This document shows positions 48,916-57,139 of a stretch of 64,000 bases of DNA, piece after piece. Origin of the DNA: Curvibacter sp. CHRR-16 (GTDB lineage: Bacteria > Pseudomonadota > Gammaproteobacteria > Burkholderiales > Burkholderiaceae_C); the NCBI RefSeq assembly GCF_018474005.1, contig NZ_JAHCSH010000007.1, positions 1 through 64,000 on the forward strand, given 5' to 3'. The translations under genes and the position numbers were made by a program. Within the stretch, counting starts at the first letter, position 1. Every line of letters starts with the position of its first letter. The notes below the pieces were generated by a model, which saw only the letters and a list, made by a program, of their open reading frames with translations, made no database searches and was not told the DNA's origin.

Positions 48916-49674
48916 ATGCCCACCGACCACCCTAGTCCCGCCCCCCACAGCAGCGCTGCCCCCCCGGTGTGGCAAGTTGCCGTGCACGCCGATGGCGCGG
49001 CTGGCCTGCACAGCGCGCTGGATGTGGTCTTTAGCAGCCCAAGCCAGTGCACGGTACTGCACGGCCCATCGGGCGCAGGCAAAAGCCTGACCCTGCAAGC
49101 CATAGCCGGGCTACTGCCGCTCAAAGCACACCCAGCAAACAGCACCAGCCGCCCGAGCCGCATTGCCAGCCAAGGCCGCCTGCTGCTCGATAGCGCGCAG
49201 GGCCTGTGCCTGCCCGCACGCCAACGGCATATGGGCTATGTGTTCCAAGACTACGCCCTGTTTCCACACCTCTCGGTGCGGCAAAACGTGGCCTTTGGCC
49301 TGCCGGACAGGCTGCACCTGCTCAACCCCAGCCCACGCCTGCGCCACCCACAGGTAGAGCACTGGCTGGACACACTGGGCCTGCAAGACGTGGCCGGGCA
49401 ATACCCAGCCACCCTGTCTGGCGGGCAGCGCCAGCGCACGGCATTGGCCCGTGCGCTGTGTGCCCAAGCGCGTGCGTTGCTGCTGGACGAACCCTTTGCC
49501 GCACTGGATGCCACCCTGCGCCAGCAACTGCGCGCCGAGCTGCTGGCCCTGCTGGATCGCACCGGCATACCGCTGCTGCTGGTCACCCACGATGCCGACG
49601 ACCTGGCCTGCTTTGGCCAAACCCGGGTGCGGCTGGAACACGGGCGCGTGCAAGACATTGCCCACACGTCATAA
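48916..49674 (+). CDS. modC: Molybdate ABC transporter ATP-binding protein
   Basis: This 252-residue ATPase has Walker A (GPSGAGKS), Q-loop (MGYVFQDYALFPHLSVRQNV), signature (LSGGQRQR), Walker B (ALLLDEPFAALD) and H-loop (LLVTHDADD). Standard ModC has about 350 residues with a C-terminal mop domain; this one stops after the ATPase domain, so molybdate feedback at ModC is absent, which matches the mop-less ModE. It completes modABC. Confidence 0.92.
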   Translation: MPTDHPSPAPHSSAAPPVWQVAVHADGAAGLHSALDVVFSSPSQCTVLHGPSGAGKSLTLQAIAGLLPLKAHPANSTSRPSRIASQGRLLLDSAQGLCLPARQRHMGYVFQDYALFPHLSVRQNVAFGLPDRLHLLNPSPRLRHPQVEHWLDTLGLQDVAGQYPATLSGGQRQRTALARALCAQARALLLDEPFAALDATLRQQLRAELLALLDRTGIPLLLVTHDADDLACFGQTRVRLEHGRVQDIAHTS

Positions 49675-49679
49675 AGCCT

Positions 49680-49696
49680 GCTATCAATTTGATAGC
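49680..49696. repeat. Hairpin GCTATC-N5-GATAGC after modC
   Basis: Six-base perfect arms flank AATTT, 6 bases after the modC stop. It resembles the GCTAT..ATAGC elements at 19554 and 34025 and probably acts as the modABC 3' hairpin. The following GCTGCCACAGCAAT also looks like part of a dispersed repeat. Confidence 0.55.
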
Positions 49697-49809
49697 TGCC
49701 ACAGCAATACCAGCAAGCTGTTGCGGCTTATTGTCAACATATCCGCAGTGGGCTACGTTACACCAACACCCTGCTTGGGCACCGCCCCACACCTGAACCA
49801 AAGGCCTGT

Positions 49810-51360
49810 ATGCGTTCGTATCCGTCACTGCGTTTCTCTTTGCGCCTCACTGCAGGCGCTGTGCTCTGCGCCACCCTGTCCACGGCCCAAGCCCAAACCC
49901 AGCCCCCGGCGATCAACAGCAGCCAAGACGACCAGCACGCCCTGGCCATCACCATTTACAACGAGAACCTGGCCTTGGTGAAAGACCAACGCCAAATCCA
50001 CCTGCCCAGTGGCACCAGCACGCTGGCGCTGGGCGATGTGAGCGCCCGCATCCGCCCCGAAACCGCGCTGCTGCGCCACCTGCAGCAGGCCGATGCCCTG
50101 CGCGTGCTGGAGCAAAACTTCGACTTTGACCTGCTCACCCCGCAAAAGCTGCTGGACAAATCGATGGGCCGCAGCGTGCGCGTGCTGCGCACCAACCCCG
50201 CCACCGGGGCCGACACAACGGAAACCGCCACCGTGCTCTCCACCCAAGACGGGCTGGTGCTGCAGTACGCCGACCAACGCATAGAAAACAGCCTGCCCGC
50301 CAACGCCCGCGTGGTGTTTGCCGACGTGCCCAGCACCCTGCGCAGCCGCCCCACCTTGTCCATGCTGGTGAACATGCAGGCCAATAACCGCGCCACCAAT
50401 CAGGCCTACACCCCGCACACCCCGCAGGACGTGGAACTGAGCTACCTGACCAGCGGCCTAGGCTGGAAGGCCGACTACGTGGTCGAACTCAGCCCCGACA
50501 CCCACGCCAGCGGGCCACAGCTCAACCTCTCGGGCTGGGTGACGCTGACCAACACCAGCGGCACCAGCTACCGCAACGCGCGCCTGCAACTGGTAGCGGG
50601 CGACGTGAACCAAGTCGCCCCACCCGAGCGCCAACTGCGCACCTTGGCCATGGCGGCGACCACCGCCAAAGTGGCCGATGGGGTGCGCGAAGAGTCGCTC
50701 TTTGAATACCACCTGTACTCACTCCAGCGCCCCACCACGCTGGAGAACAACCAAACCAAGCAAGTGGCCCTGCTATCGGCCAGCGGCGTGCCTGCGCGCA
50801 AGGTGCTGCTGCTGCAAGGCCAAGACTATTACTACCTAGACGGCGTGGTGGGCAATGCAGGCGCGAGCAACACCAACTTGGGCGAGCGGTTCAAGGTGAG
50901 CGCTTGGCTGGAGTTTGACAACACCGAACGCGCCCAGCTCGGGCTGCCACTGCCCAAAGGCGTGGTGCGCGTGTACCAACGCGATGCGGCGGGCAGCGCC
51001 CAATTTCTTGGCGAAGACCGCATAGACCACACCCCCGCCCAGCAGACCGTGCGCTTGCGCTTGGGCAACGCCTTTGACGTGACCGCCGACAAAAAGCAAA
51101 CCGACTTCAAGAAACTGCCCGCCAACGCCGCTGGCAGCAAGTACCGCTACAGCTACGAGAGCGCCTACGAGCTGGTGCTGAAAAACGCAAAAAAAGAAGC
51201 CGTGACCGTGACCGTGCAAGAGCCCGTCCCCGGCGACTGGCAGATCATCCACAGCAACCTGCCCAGCACCAAGGGCAACGCCCACACCGCCACCTGGAGC
51301 GTGACCGTGCCTGCGCAAGGGCAGGCGACGTTGAGCTATCGGGTGGTAGTGAGGATGTGA
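49810..51360 (+). CDS. DUF4139 domain-containing exported protein
   Basis: This 516-residue protein has a signal peptide (MRSYPSLRFSLRLTAGAVLC, cleavage near AQA) and a long beta-rich DUF4139 domain; typical segments are ITIYNENLALVKDQRQ, LSYLTSGLGWKADYVVEL, LSGWVTLTNTSGTSY and VTVQEPVPGDWQI. The molecular function of the family is unknown; it is predicted to be periplasmic or surface-associated. It ends 3 bases before the convergent lipoprotein gene, with no terminator between them. Confidence 0.85.
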   Translation: MRSYPSLRFSLRLTAGAVLCATLSTAQAQTQPPAINSSQDDQHALAITIYNENLALVKDQRQIHLPSGTSTLALGDVSARIRPETALLRHLQQADALRVLEQNFDFDLLTPQKLLDKSMGRSVRVLRTNPATGADTTETATVLSTQDGLVLQYADQRIENSLPANARVVFADVPSTLRSRPTLSMLVNMQANNRATNQAYTPHTPQDVELSYLTSGLGWKADYVVELSPDTHASGPQLNLSGWVTLTNTSGTSYRNARLQLVAGDVNQVAPPERQLRTLAMAATTAKVADGVREESLFEYHLYSLQRPTTLENNQTKQVALLSASGVPARKVLLLQGQDYYYLDGVVGNAGASNTNLGERFKVSAWLEFDNTERAQLGLPLPKGVVRVYQRDAAGSAQFLGEDRIDHTPAQQTVRLRLGNAFDVTADKKQTDFKKLPANAAGSKYRYSYESAYELVLKNAKKEAVTVTVQEPVPGDWQIIHSNLPSTKGNAHTATWSVTVPAQGQATLSYRVVVRM

Positions 51361-51363
51361 GGC

Positions 51364-52206
51364 TTAGCTGCTAGTGCGGCTGCAACTCCAGGAGCCCGAA
51401 TATGTGGTCGAGGAGATTGTGTTAGTCCACGTTCCAGAAGCACTGCCCACTTGGGTAAAGCTGCCAGAGAAAGTGGCCCCGGATGACGCAGCGCCAGACC
51501 CCGTAATCGAGGCAGTCCCTGTAGAACTGAGAGTGCCACTCACGGTAAAGGTGAAGTTAGAAAATTTGCTGCTGCTACCACTGCCCGAAACACTGCCATT
51601 GCTCACGGTCATGCTCACGGTGCCATTGTCCGTACCACTGTAGGTGCAGCTGTAGGTGCCATTCATCAAGGCTTTCAAGCTGCTTTGCAAATGGCTTGCA
51701 GCATCAGTGGCCGTAACCAAGGTAGAAGACGAATTCACTTTGCTGACCAAGGTTTGTGCATCTGTATCAAACGAGGCACTGCTGAAGTCCAAGGTATCGC
51801 TGCTCAAGGTGGTGCCCGAGGTGCCCAAGCCAATGCCATTGCTTGCATCACCGTCGGTGTCCAATGTCATCAAGAAACGAACAATGTTTTGAACGGTTGA
51901 GTTCGTCTCGTCTGATGCGCCAGACACCAAGCTAACTGGGGTCACCACCGCTTTGGCTGTGCTGCTACCCAAGGTGACACCGCCGACTTTGAACGTACAA
52001 GTACTGCCTGCAACGTAAGAAAAATTGCCGCTGGCATTGGTTTGACCACTTTGCGTCCCACAGGTGTAGCTCAGGCCTTGAACTTTGGCATCCACAAAAG
52101 TGCCCGTGAGGACATTGCTGGAACTGCTGCTATCGCCACCGCCACCGCAAGCAGTCAGTACAGCAGCCACAACTCCCAAAAGCGTAAAACGACTCCAATT
52201 CATCAT
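51364..52206 (-). CDS. Ser/Thr/Gly-rich lipoprotein of unknown function
   Basis: This 280-residue protein has a lipoprotein signal (WSRFTLLGVVAAVLTAC) with lipobox LTAC, a Gly/Ser linker (GGGGDSSSSS), then TGTFVDAKVQGLSYTCG and GNFSYVAGSTCTFKVGGVTLG, a cysteine pair found in many predicted surface lipoproteins. The C-terminal 100 residues are mostly Ser, Thr and Gly in short beta-type repeats. It is probably anchored at the outer membrane, but no function can be assigned. Its promoter region has a 9-bp inverted repeat. Confidence 0.8.
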   Translation of the reverse strand: MMNWSRFTLLGVVAAVLTACGGGGDSSSSSNVLTGTFVDAKVQGLSYTCGTQSGQTNASGNFSYVAGSTCTFKVGGVTLGSSTAKAVVTPVSLVSGASDETNSTVQNIVRFLMTLDTDGDASNGIGLGTSGTTLSSDTLDFSSASFDTDAQTLVSKVNSSSTLVTATDAASHLQSSLKALMNGTYSCTYSGTDNGTVSMTVSNGSVSGSGSSSKFSNFTFTVSGTLSSTGTASITGSGAASSGATFSGSFTQVGSASGTWTNTISSTTYSGSWSCSRTSS

Positions 52207-52240
52207 TTCCCCCTAGCAAAAACCCTTATTCTATTTTAAA

Positions 52241-52267
52241 TGTATCAAATTGGAATGTTTTGATACA
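52241..52267. promoter_or_regulatory. Inverted repeat TGTATCAAA-N9-TTTGATACA before the lipoprotein gene
   Basis: Nine-base perfect arms (52241-52249 and 52259-52267) lie 34 bases upstream of the lipoprotein start. The symmetry, AT-rich arms and position suit an operator. No T run supports a terminator reading. Confidence 0.55.
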
Positions 52268-52586
52268 AATGAAATCACAGTTAACGTCCGCCTCCAAGCC
52301 CTGTAGCGAACTGGTCGGGCTGCAGGCGGTTATCTAGGGCACGAGCCCCCTCGGACAAAGCGGTAAACGAAAATCTGTAGGCATTGGGATGCATCTGTGC
52401 AGTTCCAACTCCGGCATTTTTAGTGCCTTGGGTATGCCCAATGCATATCAACATAAATTGGGTTAGCACTTTTTATTAACAGTGATACACACTGGAACAG
52501 CTACAGGACTCACACGGCGCGAGTTGGCCGGCGCTGCAGCCGAGGTAAATGCTCGGCTACAGTGCGATAAATCCCATAGAGCCCTT
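52268..52586. other. Gene-free stretch with an attC-like hairpin
   Basis: I see no gene supported here. At 52279-52336, GTTAACGTCCGCCT..AAGCCC faces GGGCT..AGGCGGTTATCT, with CCGCCT/AGGCGG and AGCCC/GGGCT pairing and offset bulges. This resembles an integron attC site, but the core ends fit RYYYAAC/GTTRRRY only partly. The rest holds no clear promoter, though the upstream region of the next gene must lie here. Confidence 0.35.
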
Positions 52587-53156
52587 ATGCACATCAGTCA
52601 CATCAGCCGCATGCGCCACTTAGCATTGGCCGGTATTTTGTTCTGCTTCGCCTCAGTAACTACCGCAGAGCCAGAGGGTGGCGCCAGCCTTCTTAAACGC
52701 GACCAGTCAGTCATCAATGCATTCCAAGTCATGTGCACGCTAGAGCTGCCCAAGTTTGAGACGATTGCAACTAAGGCTGAGGCCATGCAGATGCGACCTG
52801 TAACTGAGAACAAACTCCCCGCACCGGGGGGAGTCATCGCACGGCTCAAGGTATGGAGCAATGGCCTGACAACTGGAGCAGTTGTACTCACACTCGAGGA
52901 AGTAACCGGCCCCAAAGGAACCGTGACAAGCTGCGCCGTAGTAGCAGATATTCAAGACACAGAAGCTCTGCGAAATGAAGCGATCAACACCCTGAAACTA
53001 ACCGCCATAAAGTCACCGGAATCAGATCGCGATGGCAGGCGTTCATTTATCTGGGAAGGTGCGTATGGATCAGAAACTACGGTGGTTATTCAAGACTTCA
53101 AGCCATCTGGAAAGCCGGGCATCATGCTCAAACTTGAATCAAGGCAAAAGCCATAA
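52587..53156 (+). CDS. Hypothetical exported protein
   Basis: This 189-residue protein has a signal peptide (HISRMRHLALAGILFCFASVTTAEPE, quoted in part) and a mature domain with no motif that I recognise. It has two cysteines (VMCTLELPKFET and VTSCAVVADIQD) that could form a disulfide. The ATG at 52587, or the later one before RHLALAGILF, is chosen because the upstream in-frame extension is unlike a protein. It lies 30 bases before a GNAT gene in the same direction. The periplasmic location is inference. Confidence 0.65.
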   Translation: MHISHISRMRHLALAGILFCFASVTTAEPEGGASLLKRDQSVINAFQVMCTLELPKFETIATKAEAMQMRPVTENKLPAPGGVIARLKVWSNGLTTGAVVLTLEEVTGPKGTVTSCAVVADIQDTEALRNEAINTLKLTAIKSPESDRDGRRSFIWEGAYGSETTVVIQDFKPSGKPGIMLKLESRQKP

Positions 53157-53186
53157 CCCCCTCGAATCCAGACTGACTCACGCACG

Positions 53187-53729
53187 ATGCACGTTGTCAC
53201 CCTCTCCGCCCAAGATGCCCCGCGCTACAGAGCGCTGATGCTGCACGCTTACGAAGCGGCTGCCGATGCCTTCACATCCACAGCTGAAGAGAGAGCTACT
53301 GAGCCTGAATCGTGGTGGATCATGCGCCTTGCTGACCCCAAGGCCATGAGCGTTGCCTTTGGCGCTATAGACAATGGGAAATTAGTCGGCACCGTTACGA
53401 TTGAATTTTCAAGCAAGCCCAAGACTAGGCACAAGGCGCACCTCATCGGCATGTTTGTCATGGAGTACGCCAGAGGCACTGGCGCAGGCAAGGCACTGCT
53501 TGCAGCCGCACTCGAAGCGGCCAAGGTCAGACCTGAGGTACAAGTCATCACCCTGACCGTTACTGAGGGCAACTTACCTGCAACGCGTCTGTACGAATCC
53601 GCAGGGTTCAAGGTGTTTGGTGTGGAACCCATGGCGGTTGCCACGCCGGGCGGATTCAAGTCAAAGGTGCATATGTGGCTTGAGCTGCCGCACTCCCCTC
53701 ACGCCACCAAACTCTCCGGTGCCAGATAG
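53187..53729 (+). CDS. GNAT family N-acetyltransferase
   Basis: This 180-residue protein has the GNAT fold: LSAQDAPRYRALMLHAY at the start, VGTVTIEF for strands 2-3, HLIGMFVMEYARGTGAGKALLAAAL with the acetyl-CoA-binding R/Q-x-x-G-x-G/A loop (ARGTGAGKA), and TVTEGNLPATRLYESAGFKVFG at the end. The acceptor substrate is unknown. Its 3' end overlaps the 3' end of gshA on the other strand by 31 bases. Confidence 0.88.
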   Translation: MHVVTLSAQDAPRYRALMLHAYEAAADAFTSTAEERATEPESWWIMRLADPKAMSVAFGAIDNGKLVGTVTIEFSSKPKTRHKAHLIGMFVMEYARGTGAGKALLAAALEAAKVRPEVQVITLTVTEGNLPATRLYESAGFKVFGVEPMAVATPGGFKSKVHMWLELPHSPHATKLSGAR

Positions 53730-55237
53730 TGCTGCAAATACTCGTCAAACGGCAGCGTGTCGGCGGCCTCTATGGCGCGCTGTTTCTCCAATGACTGCTC
53801 TGCGCTGGCTTGCCAGTGCGCCAGTTCGTCGGGGGCGAGTGCTGGCTCGGTCATGGCCGCATGCGTGCGGGCAGACTGGGCTTGCACCCACTCTGTGTGC
53901 GATGCGCCCTGCTGCTGCATGCCGGCTAGAACTTGGGCCGATGGCAGTTGCTCGGGCGTGTCCATCAGGCGGCTGGCGGCTTGCCATGCTGGCACGTAGC
54001 CCGCGTCCACACCCTCCATAGCCTGGGCCAGTGGCTGCAAGGCTTGCAGCACGCTGTGCGCCCAGTCGCGCAGCAGCACGCTCTGGCCGTTGCGCTGCAG
54101 GGTGAGCTGCGGGTCGCGCCCGCGCTCGGCCACGGCTTGCTGGTTGGCCAGCAGGTCGGCTATCTCTTGCGGACTGTCGGGTGCACTGGGCGTGGTGGCG
54201 CAGTGCAGCAAGAACAGGTCGATGAGGCGCAGCGCTTGCGCGTCTATGCCCAGTGGCAGCAGCGGGTTGAGGTCGAGCAGGCGCACCTCCACGTACTCCA
54301 CCCCGCTTTGGCGCAGGGCGTGCAGCGGGCGCTGGCCCGGACGGGTGACGCGCTTGGGGCGGATGGTGCTGTAAAACTCGTTTTCTATTTGCAGCAGGCT
54401 GGTGGCCAGTTGCTGGTATTGGCCGTTGGCGTCTTGCACACCGTGTGCGGCGTAGGCCGCGTAAGGCCGGGTCAGCGCTTGCTCCAGGCTGTGGGCATAG
54501 CCTTCCAGACTGTTGTAGCTGACGCGCAGGCTGGCTTGTGCATCGCTCTGGTAGCCCAAGCGGCCCATGCGCAGCGACGTGGCGTGCGGCAGGTACAGGG
54601 TGGTGTCGGGCGCAGCCGGAAAAGGCTGCAGCACGTGCTGGCGTCCGGCCACAAAACTGCTGCACACAGCAGGCGATGCGCCCAGCAAATACAGCAGCAC
54701 AAAGGCATGGCGGCGGAAATTGCGGATGAGGGCGAAATAGTCCGCACTGCTCAGGCCGGGCAAGGACCAGTTGTAGTGAATGCCCGATATGGTTTGCATG
54801 CGCCGCCCGTAGCGCAGACCCAAACCATGGCGGTACACGGTTTTGGAGCGGCCACTATTGGACGTGCCGTAGTAGCCCAGTGGTATTTGGTCGTCTGTTG
54901 GCAGGCAACAGGGCATGCTGGAGACCCATATCTGCTCGCCCTGAGGCAACTGCTGGCACACAAAGCGCTGCACGCGCTCCAGCTCGGCCAAGCACGACTC
55001 CACCGTGGGGTGCACACCGGTGATGAGTTCGAGCTGGGATTCGCTGAAGTCGGTGGTGATGTGCGGGTGCGTGAGGGCCGAACCCAGCGCCACGGGGTGG
55101 GGTGTTTGGGCCAAGGCAGGCAGCGGGCCGCGCGCGTCCACGCGCAGGCTTTCCTTCTCCAGCCCTCGGCGCATGCCGCGCAGGCGCTCGGTGGACAGCA
55201 GGCTTACATCGGGGGTGAATTCGGTAGGGGTCAGCAT
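53699..55237 (-). CDS. gshA: Glutamate-cysteine ligase
   Basis: This 512-residue enzyme joins glutamate and cysteine, the first step of glutathione synthesis. It is of the class I gammaproteobacterial type (E. coli 518 residues): RGLEKESLRV, TDFSESQLELITG, the ATP-site YYGTSNSGRSKTVYRHGLGLRYG, and SGIHYNWSLP. The ATG at 55237 gives the normal start; an in-frame extension upstream overlaps the SDR gene. Many Burkholderiales carry a different GshA type, so this form is mildly unusual. Confidence 0.92.
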   Translation of the reverse strand: MLTPTEFTPDVSLLSTERLRGMRRGLEKESLRVDARGPLPALAQTPHPVALGSALTHPHITTDFSESQLELITGVHPTVESCLAELERVQRFVCQQLPQGEQIWVSSMPCCLPTDDQIPLGYYGTSNSGRSKTVYRHGLGLRYGRRMQTISGIHYNWSLPGLSSADYFALIRNFRRHAFVLLYLLGASPAVCSSFVAGRQHVLQPFPAAPDTTLYLPHATSLRMGRLGYQSDAQASLRVSYNSLEGYAHSLEQALTRPYAAYAAHGVQDANGQYQQLATSLLQIENEFYSTIRPKRVTRPGQRPLHALRQSGVEYVEVRLLDLNPLLPLGIDAQALRLIDLFLLHCATTPSAPDSPQEIADLLANQQAVAERGRDPQLTLQRNGQSVLLRDWAHSVLQALQPLAQAMEGVDAGYVPAWQAASRLMDTPEQLPSAQVLAGMQQQGASHTEWVQAQSARTHAAMTEPALAPDELAHWQASAEQSLEKQRAIEAADTLPFDEYLQHYLAPESLVA

Positions 55238-55298
55238 AGGGGGGCGAACGGTAACACCATGGGCACAACCTTGCCAGAGCAAGGTTTCGCGAAAGGCT

Positions 55299-56255
55299 TT
55301 AGCCAGCAGTTTGCCGTTTACGGGCTGTGGTAGCGGCGGCGGCCACACGCATGGCGGCTTGCAGTTCGTGCTGACCTTGCTCCATGCCTTGGCTGGGCAC
55401 CATGTCTTGGGTCCGCTCCAGCACGTGGCTGAGCTGCTGTTGCAAGCGCTCGGGCGCGGCACCATCCATGCCTATCCATTGCCCTTGCGTGAGGGTGATA
55501 TGCGCCGCCTCCACATGGCCAGCCCCGGCGCACAAGATGGTGCGCGTGGGCGCAGACGGTGCCAGCAGGGTGAGCACGGCGGGCACCACGGCTTCGGGCT
55601 GCAGGTGGGCCAGCATGGCCTCGGGCAGCAAGCCTTGGGTCATACCAGTAGCGGCAGTGGGGGCAATGCTGTTCACATGAATGTGGTGTTTGTGCCCCTC
55701 CAGTGCCAAGGTTTGCATGAGGCCGACCAGTGCCATCTTGGCGGCGCTGTAGTTGCTTTGGCCAAAGTTGCCATACAAACCGCTGGATGAGGTCGTCATG
55801 ACGATGCGGCCGTAGTTTTGCGCCTGCATGATGGGCCACACGGCTTTGCAGCAGTGCACGCTGCCCATGAGGTGCACGTCGAGCACGAGGCGAAAGTCCT
55901 CCAACTCCATCTTGGCAAAGCTTTTGTCGCGCAATATGCCCGCGTTATTGACCAACATGTCCACCCTGCCCCAACGCTGCACCACTTGCTCCACCATGGC
56001 TTGCACGGCGGCGAAATCGGTCACCGACGCAATTGGGGCCATGGCCTGACCGCCTGCGGCTTCTATGTCAGCCACCACAGCATGGGCGGCATCGCCCACG
56101 TCGTTGACCACCACTTTGGCCCCTCGGGATGCTAGCGCCAGCGCATAAGCACGCCCTAGGCCTGCACCCGCGCCAGTCACAATGGCCACTTGCCCGGCAA
56201 AGTCGATACGATCACTGCGGTGTTCGCTTTGGGTATCGGTTATCACGCTTGTCAC
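55299..56255 (-). CDS. Short-chain dehydrogenase/reductase (3-hydroxyacyl-CoA dehydrogenase-like)
   Basis: This 318-residue protein has the classical SDR motifs: AIVTGAGAGLGRAYALALASRG for NAD(P), DMLVNNAGILRDKSF, catalytic Ser in TTSSSGLYGNFGQ, and YSAAK. The sequence resembles the dehydrogenase part of multifunctional beta-oxidation enzymes, with a C-terminal extension of about 60 residues. The start is GTG at 56255, six bases after AAGGAG. The Nudix gene starts only 18 bases away in the other direction, so the promoter must lie within that gene. Confidence 0.88.
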   Translation of the reverse strand: MTSVITDTQSEHRSDRIDFAGQVAIVTGAGAGLGRAYALALASRGAKVVVNDVGDAAHAVVADIEAAGGQAMAPIASVTDFAAVQAMVEQVVQRWGRVDMLVNNAGILRDKSFAKMELEDFRLVLDVHLMGSVHCCKAVWPIMQAQNYGRIVMTTSSSGLYGNFGQSNYSAAKMALVGLMQTLALEGHKHHIHVNSIAPTAATGMTQGLLPEAMLAHLQPEAVVPAVLTLLAPSAPTRTILCAGAGHVEAAHITLTQGQWIGMDGAAPERLQQQLSHVLERTQDMVPSQGMEQGQHELQAAMRVAAAATTARKRQTAG

Positions 56256-56273
56256 ACAGATCTCCTTGTATTT

Positions 56274-57044
56274 ATGCCTGCACACTGTAACCCCGACCAC
56301 CACGGCAGCACCGCCACGGCCCCCATAGTTCCCCGGCTTGCCGCTAGCGTTGTGCTGCTGCGTGACAGCCCAGAGGGTTTGCAGGTGCTCATGCAACGCC
56401 GCCCCAACGATGCAGCTGTACTGGGTGGTATTTGGGTGTTTCCGGGTGGTAAGGTGGATGCGACAGACTGTGTAGGCGACAGCACCGCCAACGGCCTTGC
56501 CACTTTGGCCTGCGCAGCAGTGCGCGAACTGCAAGAAGAAGCCGGCGTTTTTTTGCCCGATACCAGCCCGCACAGTCTGCGCCCTTGGGCCCGTTGGGTC
56601 ACACCTGAGCGGCCCACCATGGGATCCTATCGCTACGACACGCAGTTTTTTGTAGCACCTATGCCCACTGGGCAAGAAGCTGGTTGCGCCAACCATGAAA
56701 GCGAAGAAACGCGCTGGATCAGCCCACGCCAAGCACTGCAAAGCCATGACTCGGGCGACTTTGCACTGATGCCACCACAATATGTAATGCTGCTAGAGCT
56801 AGCAGCGCACCCCGACACCGCCAGCGCTTGGGCCCATGCCCTTATGCGGACTAGCTGGGCAAGTCAAGCCATCTTGCCAACCGCTGGCACCACTACCTGT
56901 GCAGTGGTGGTGCAAATGCCTGCTTGGCTGACTGCAATGCCAAGCATACCGACGGCACTGAGACTGCAACGCCAGGCTGATTATTGGCATATCACTGCAT
57001 GCTTTGAAACAGAACTTTACGAAAATAGCATTAACGTTTTTTAA
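56274..57044 (+). CDS. Nudix hydrolase
   Basis: This 256-residue protein has the Nudix box, here interrupted by a short insertion between the first glycines (VFPGGKVDATD) and the metal-binding end AAVRELQEEAGVFLPD. The length, the insertion and WARWVTPERPTMGSYRYDTQFF resemble NUDT19-like enzymes that hydrolyse CoA derivatives, which would suit the adjacent acyl-CoA-type SDR. Substrate assignment is inference. The ATG at 56274 has no clear Shine-Dalgarno; an earlier in-frame start would overlap the SDR gene. Confidence 0.85.
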   Translation: MPAHCNPDHHGSTATAPIVPRLAASVVLLRDSPEGLQVLMQRRPNDAAVLGGIWVFPGGKVDATDCVGDSTANGLATLACAAVRELQEEAGVFLPDTSPHSLRPWARWVTPERPTMGSYRYDTQFFVAPMPTGQEAGCANHESEETRWISPRQALQSHDSGDFALMPPQYVMLLELAAHPDTASAWAHALMRTSWASQAILPTAGTTTCAVVVQMPAWLTAMPSIPTALRLQRQADYWHITACFETELYENSINVF

Positions 57045-57139
57045 CGTAATAAAGGATAAATTTAGCAATCACCGCACAAAACTCGCGAATCTTTGGCAGA
57101 TACTGGCTAGAGTAAAAACAGAACAGTTGGAGATTGCAT

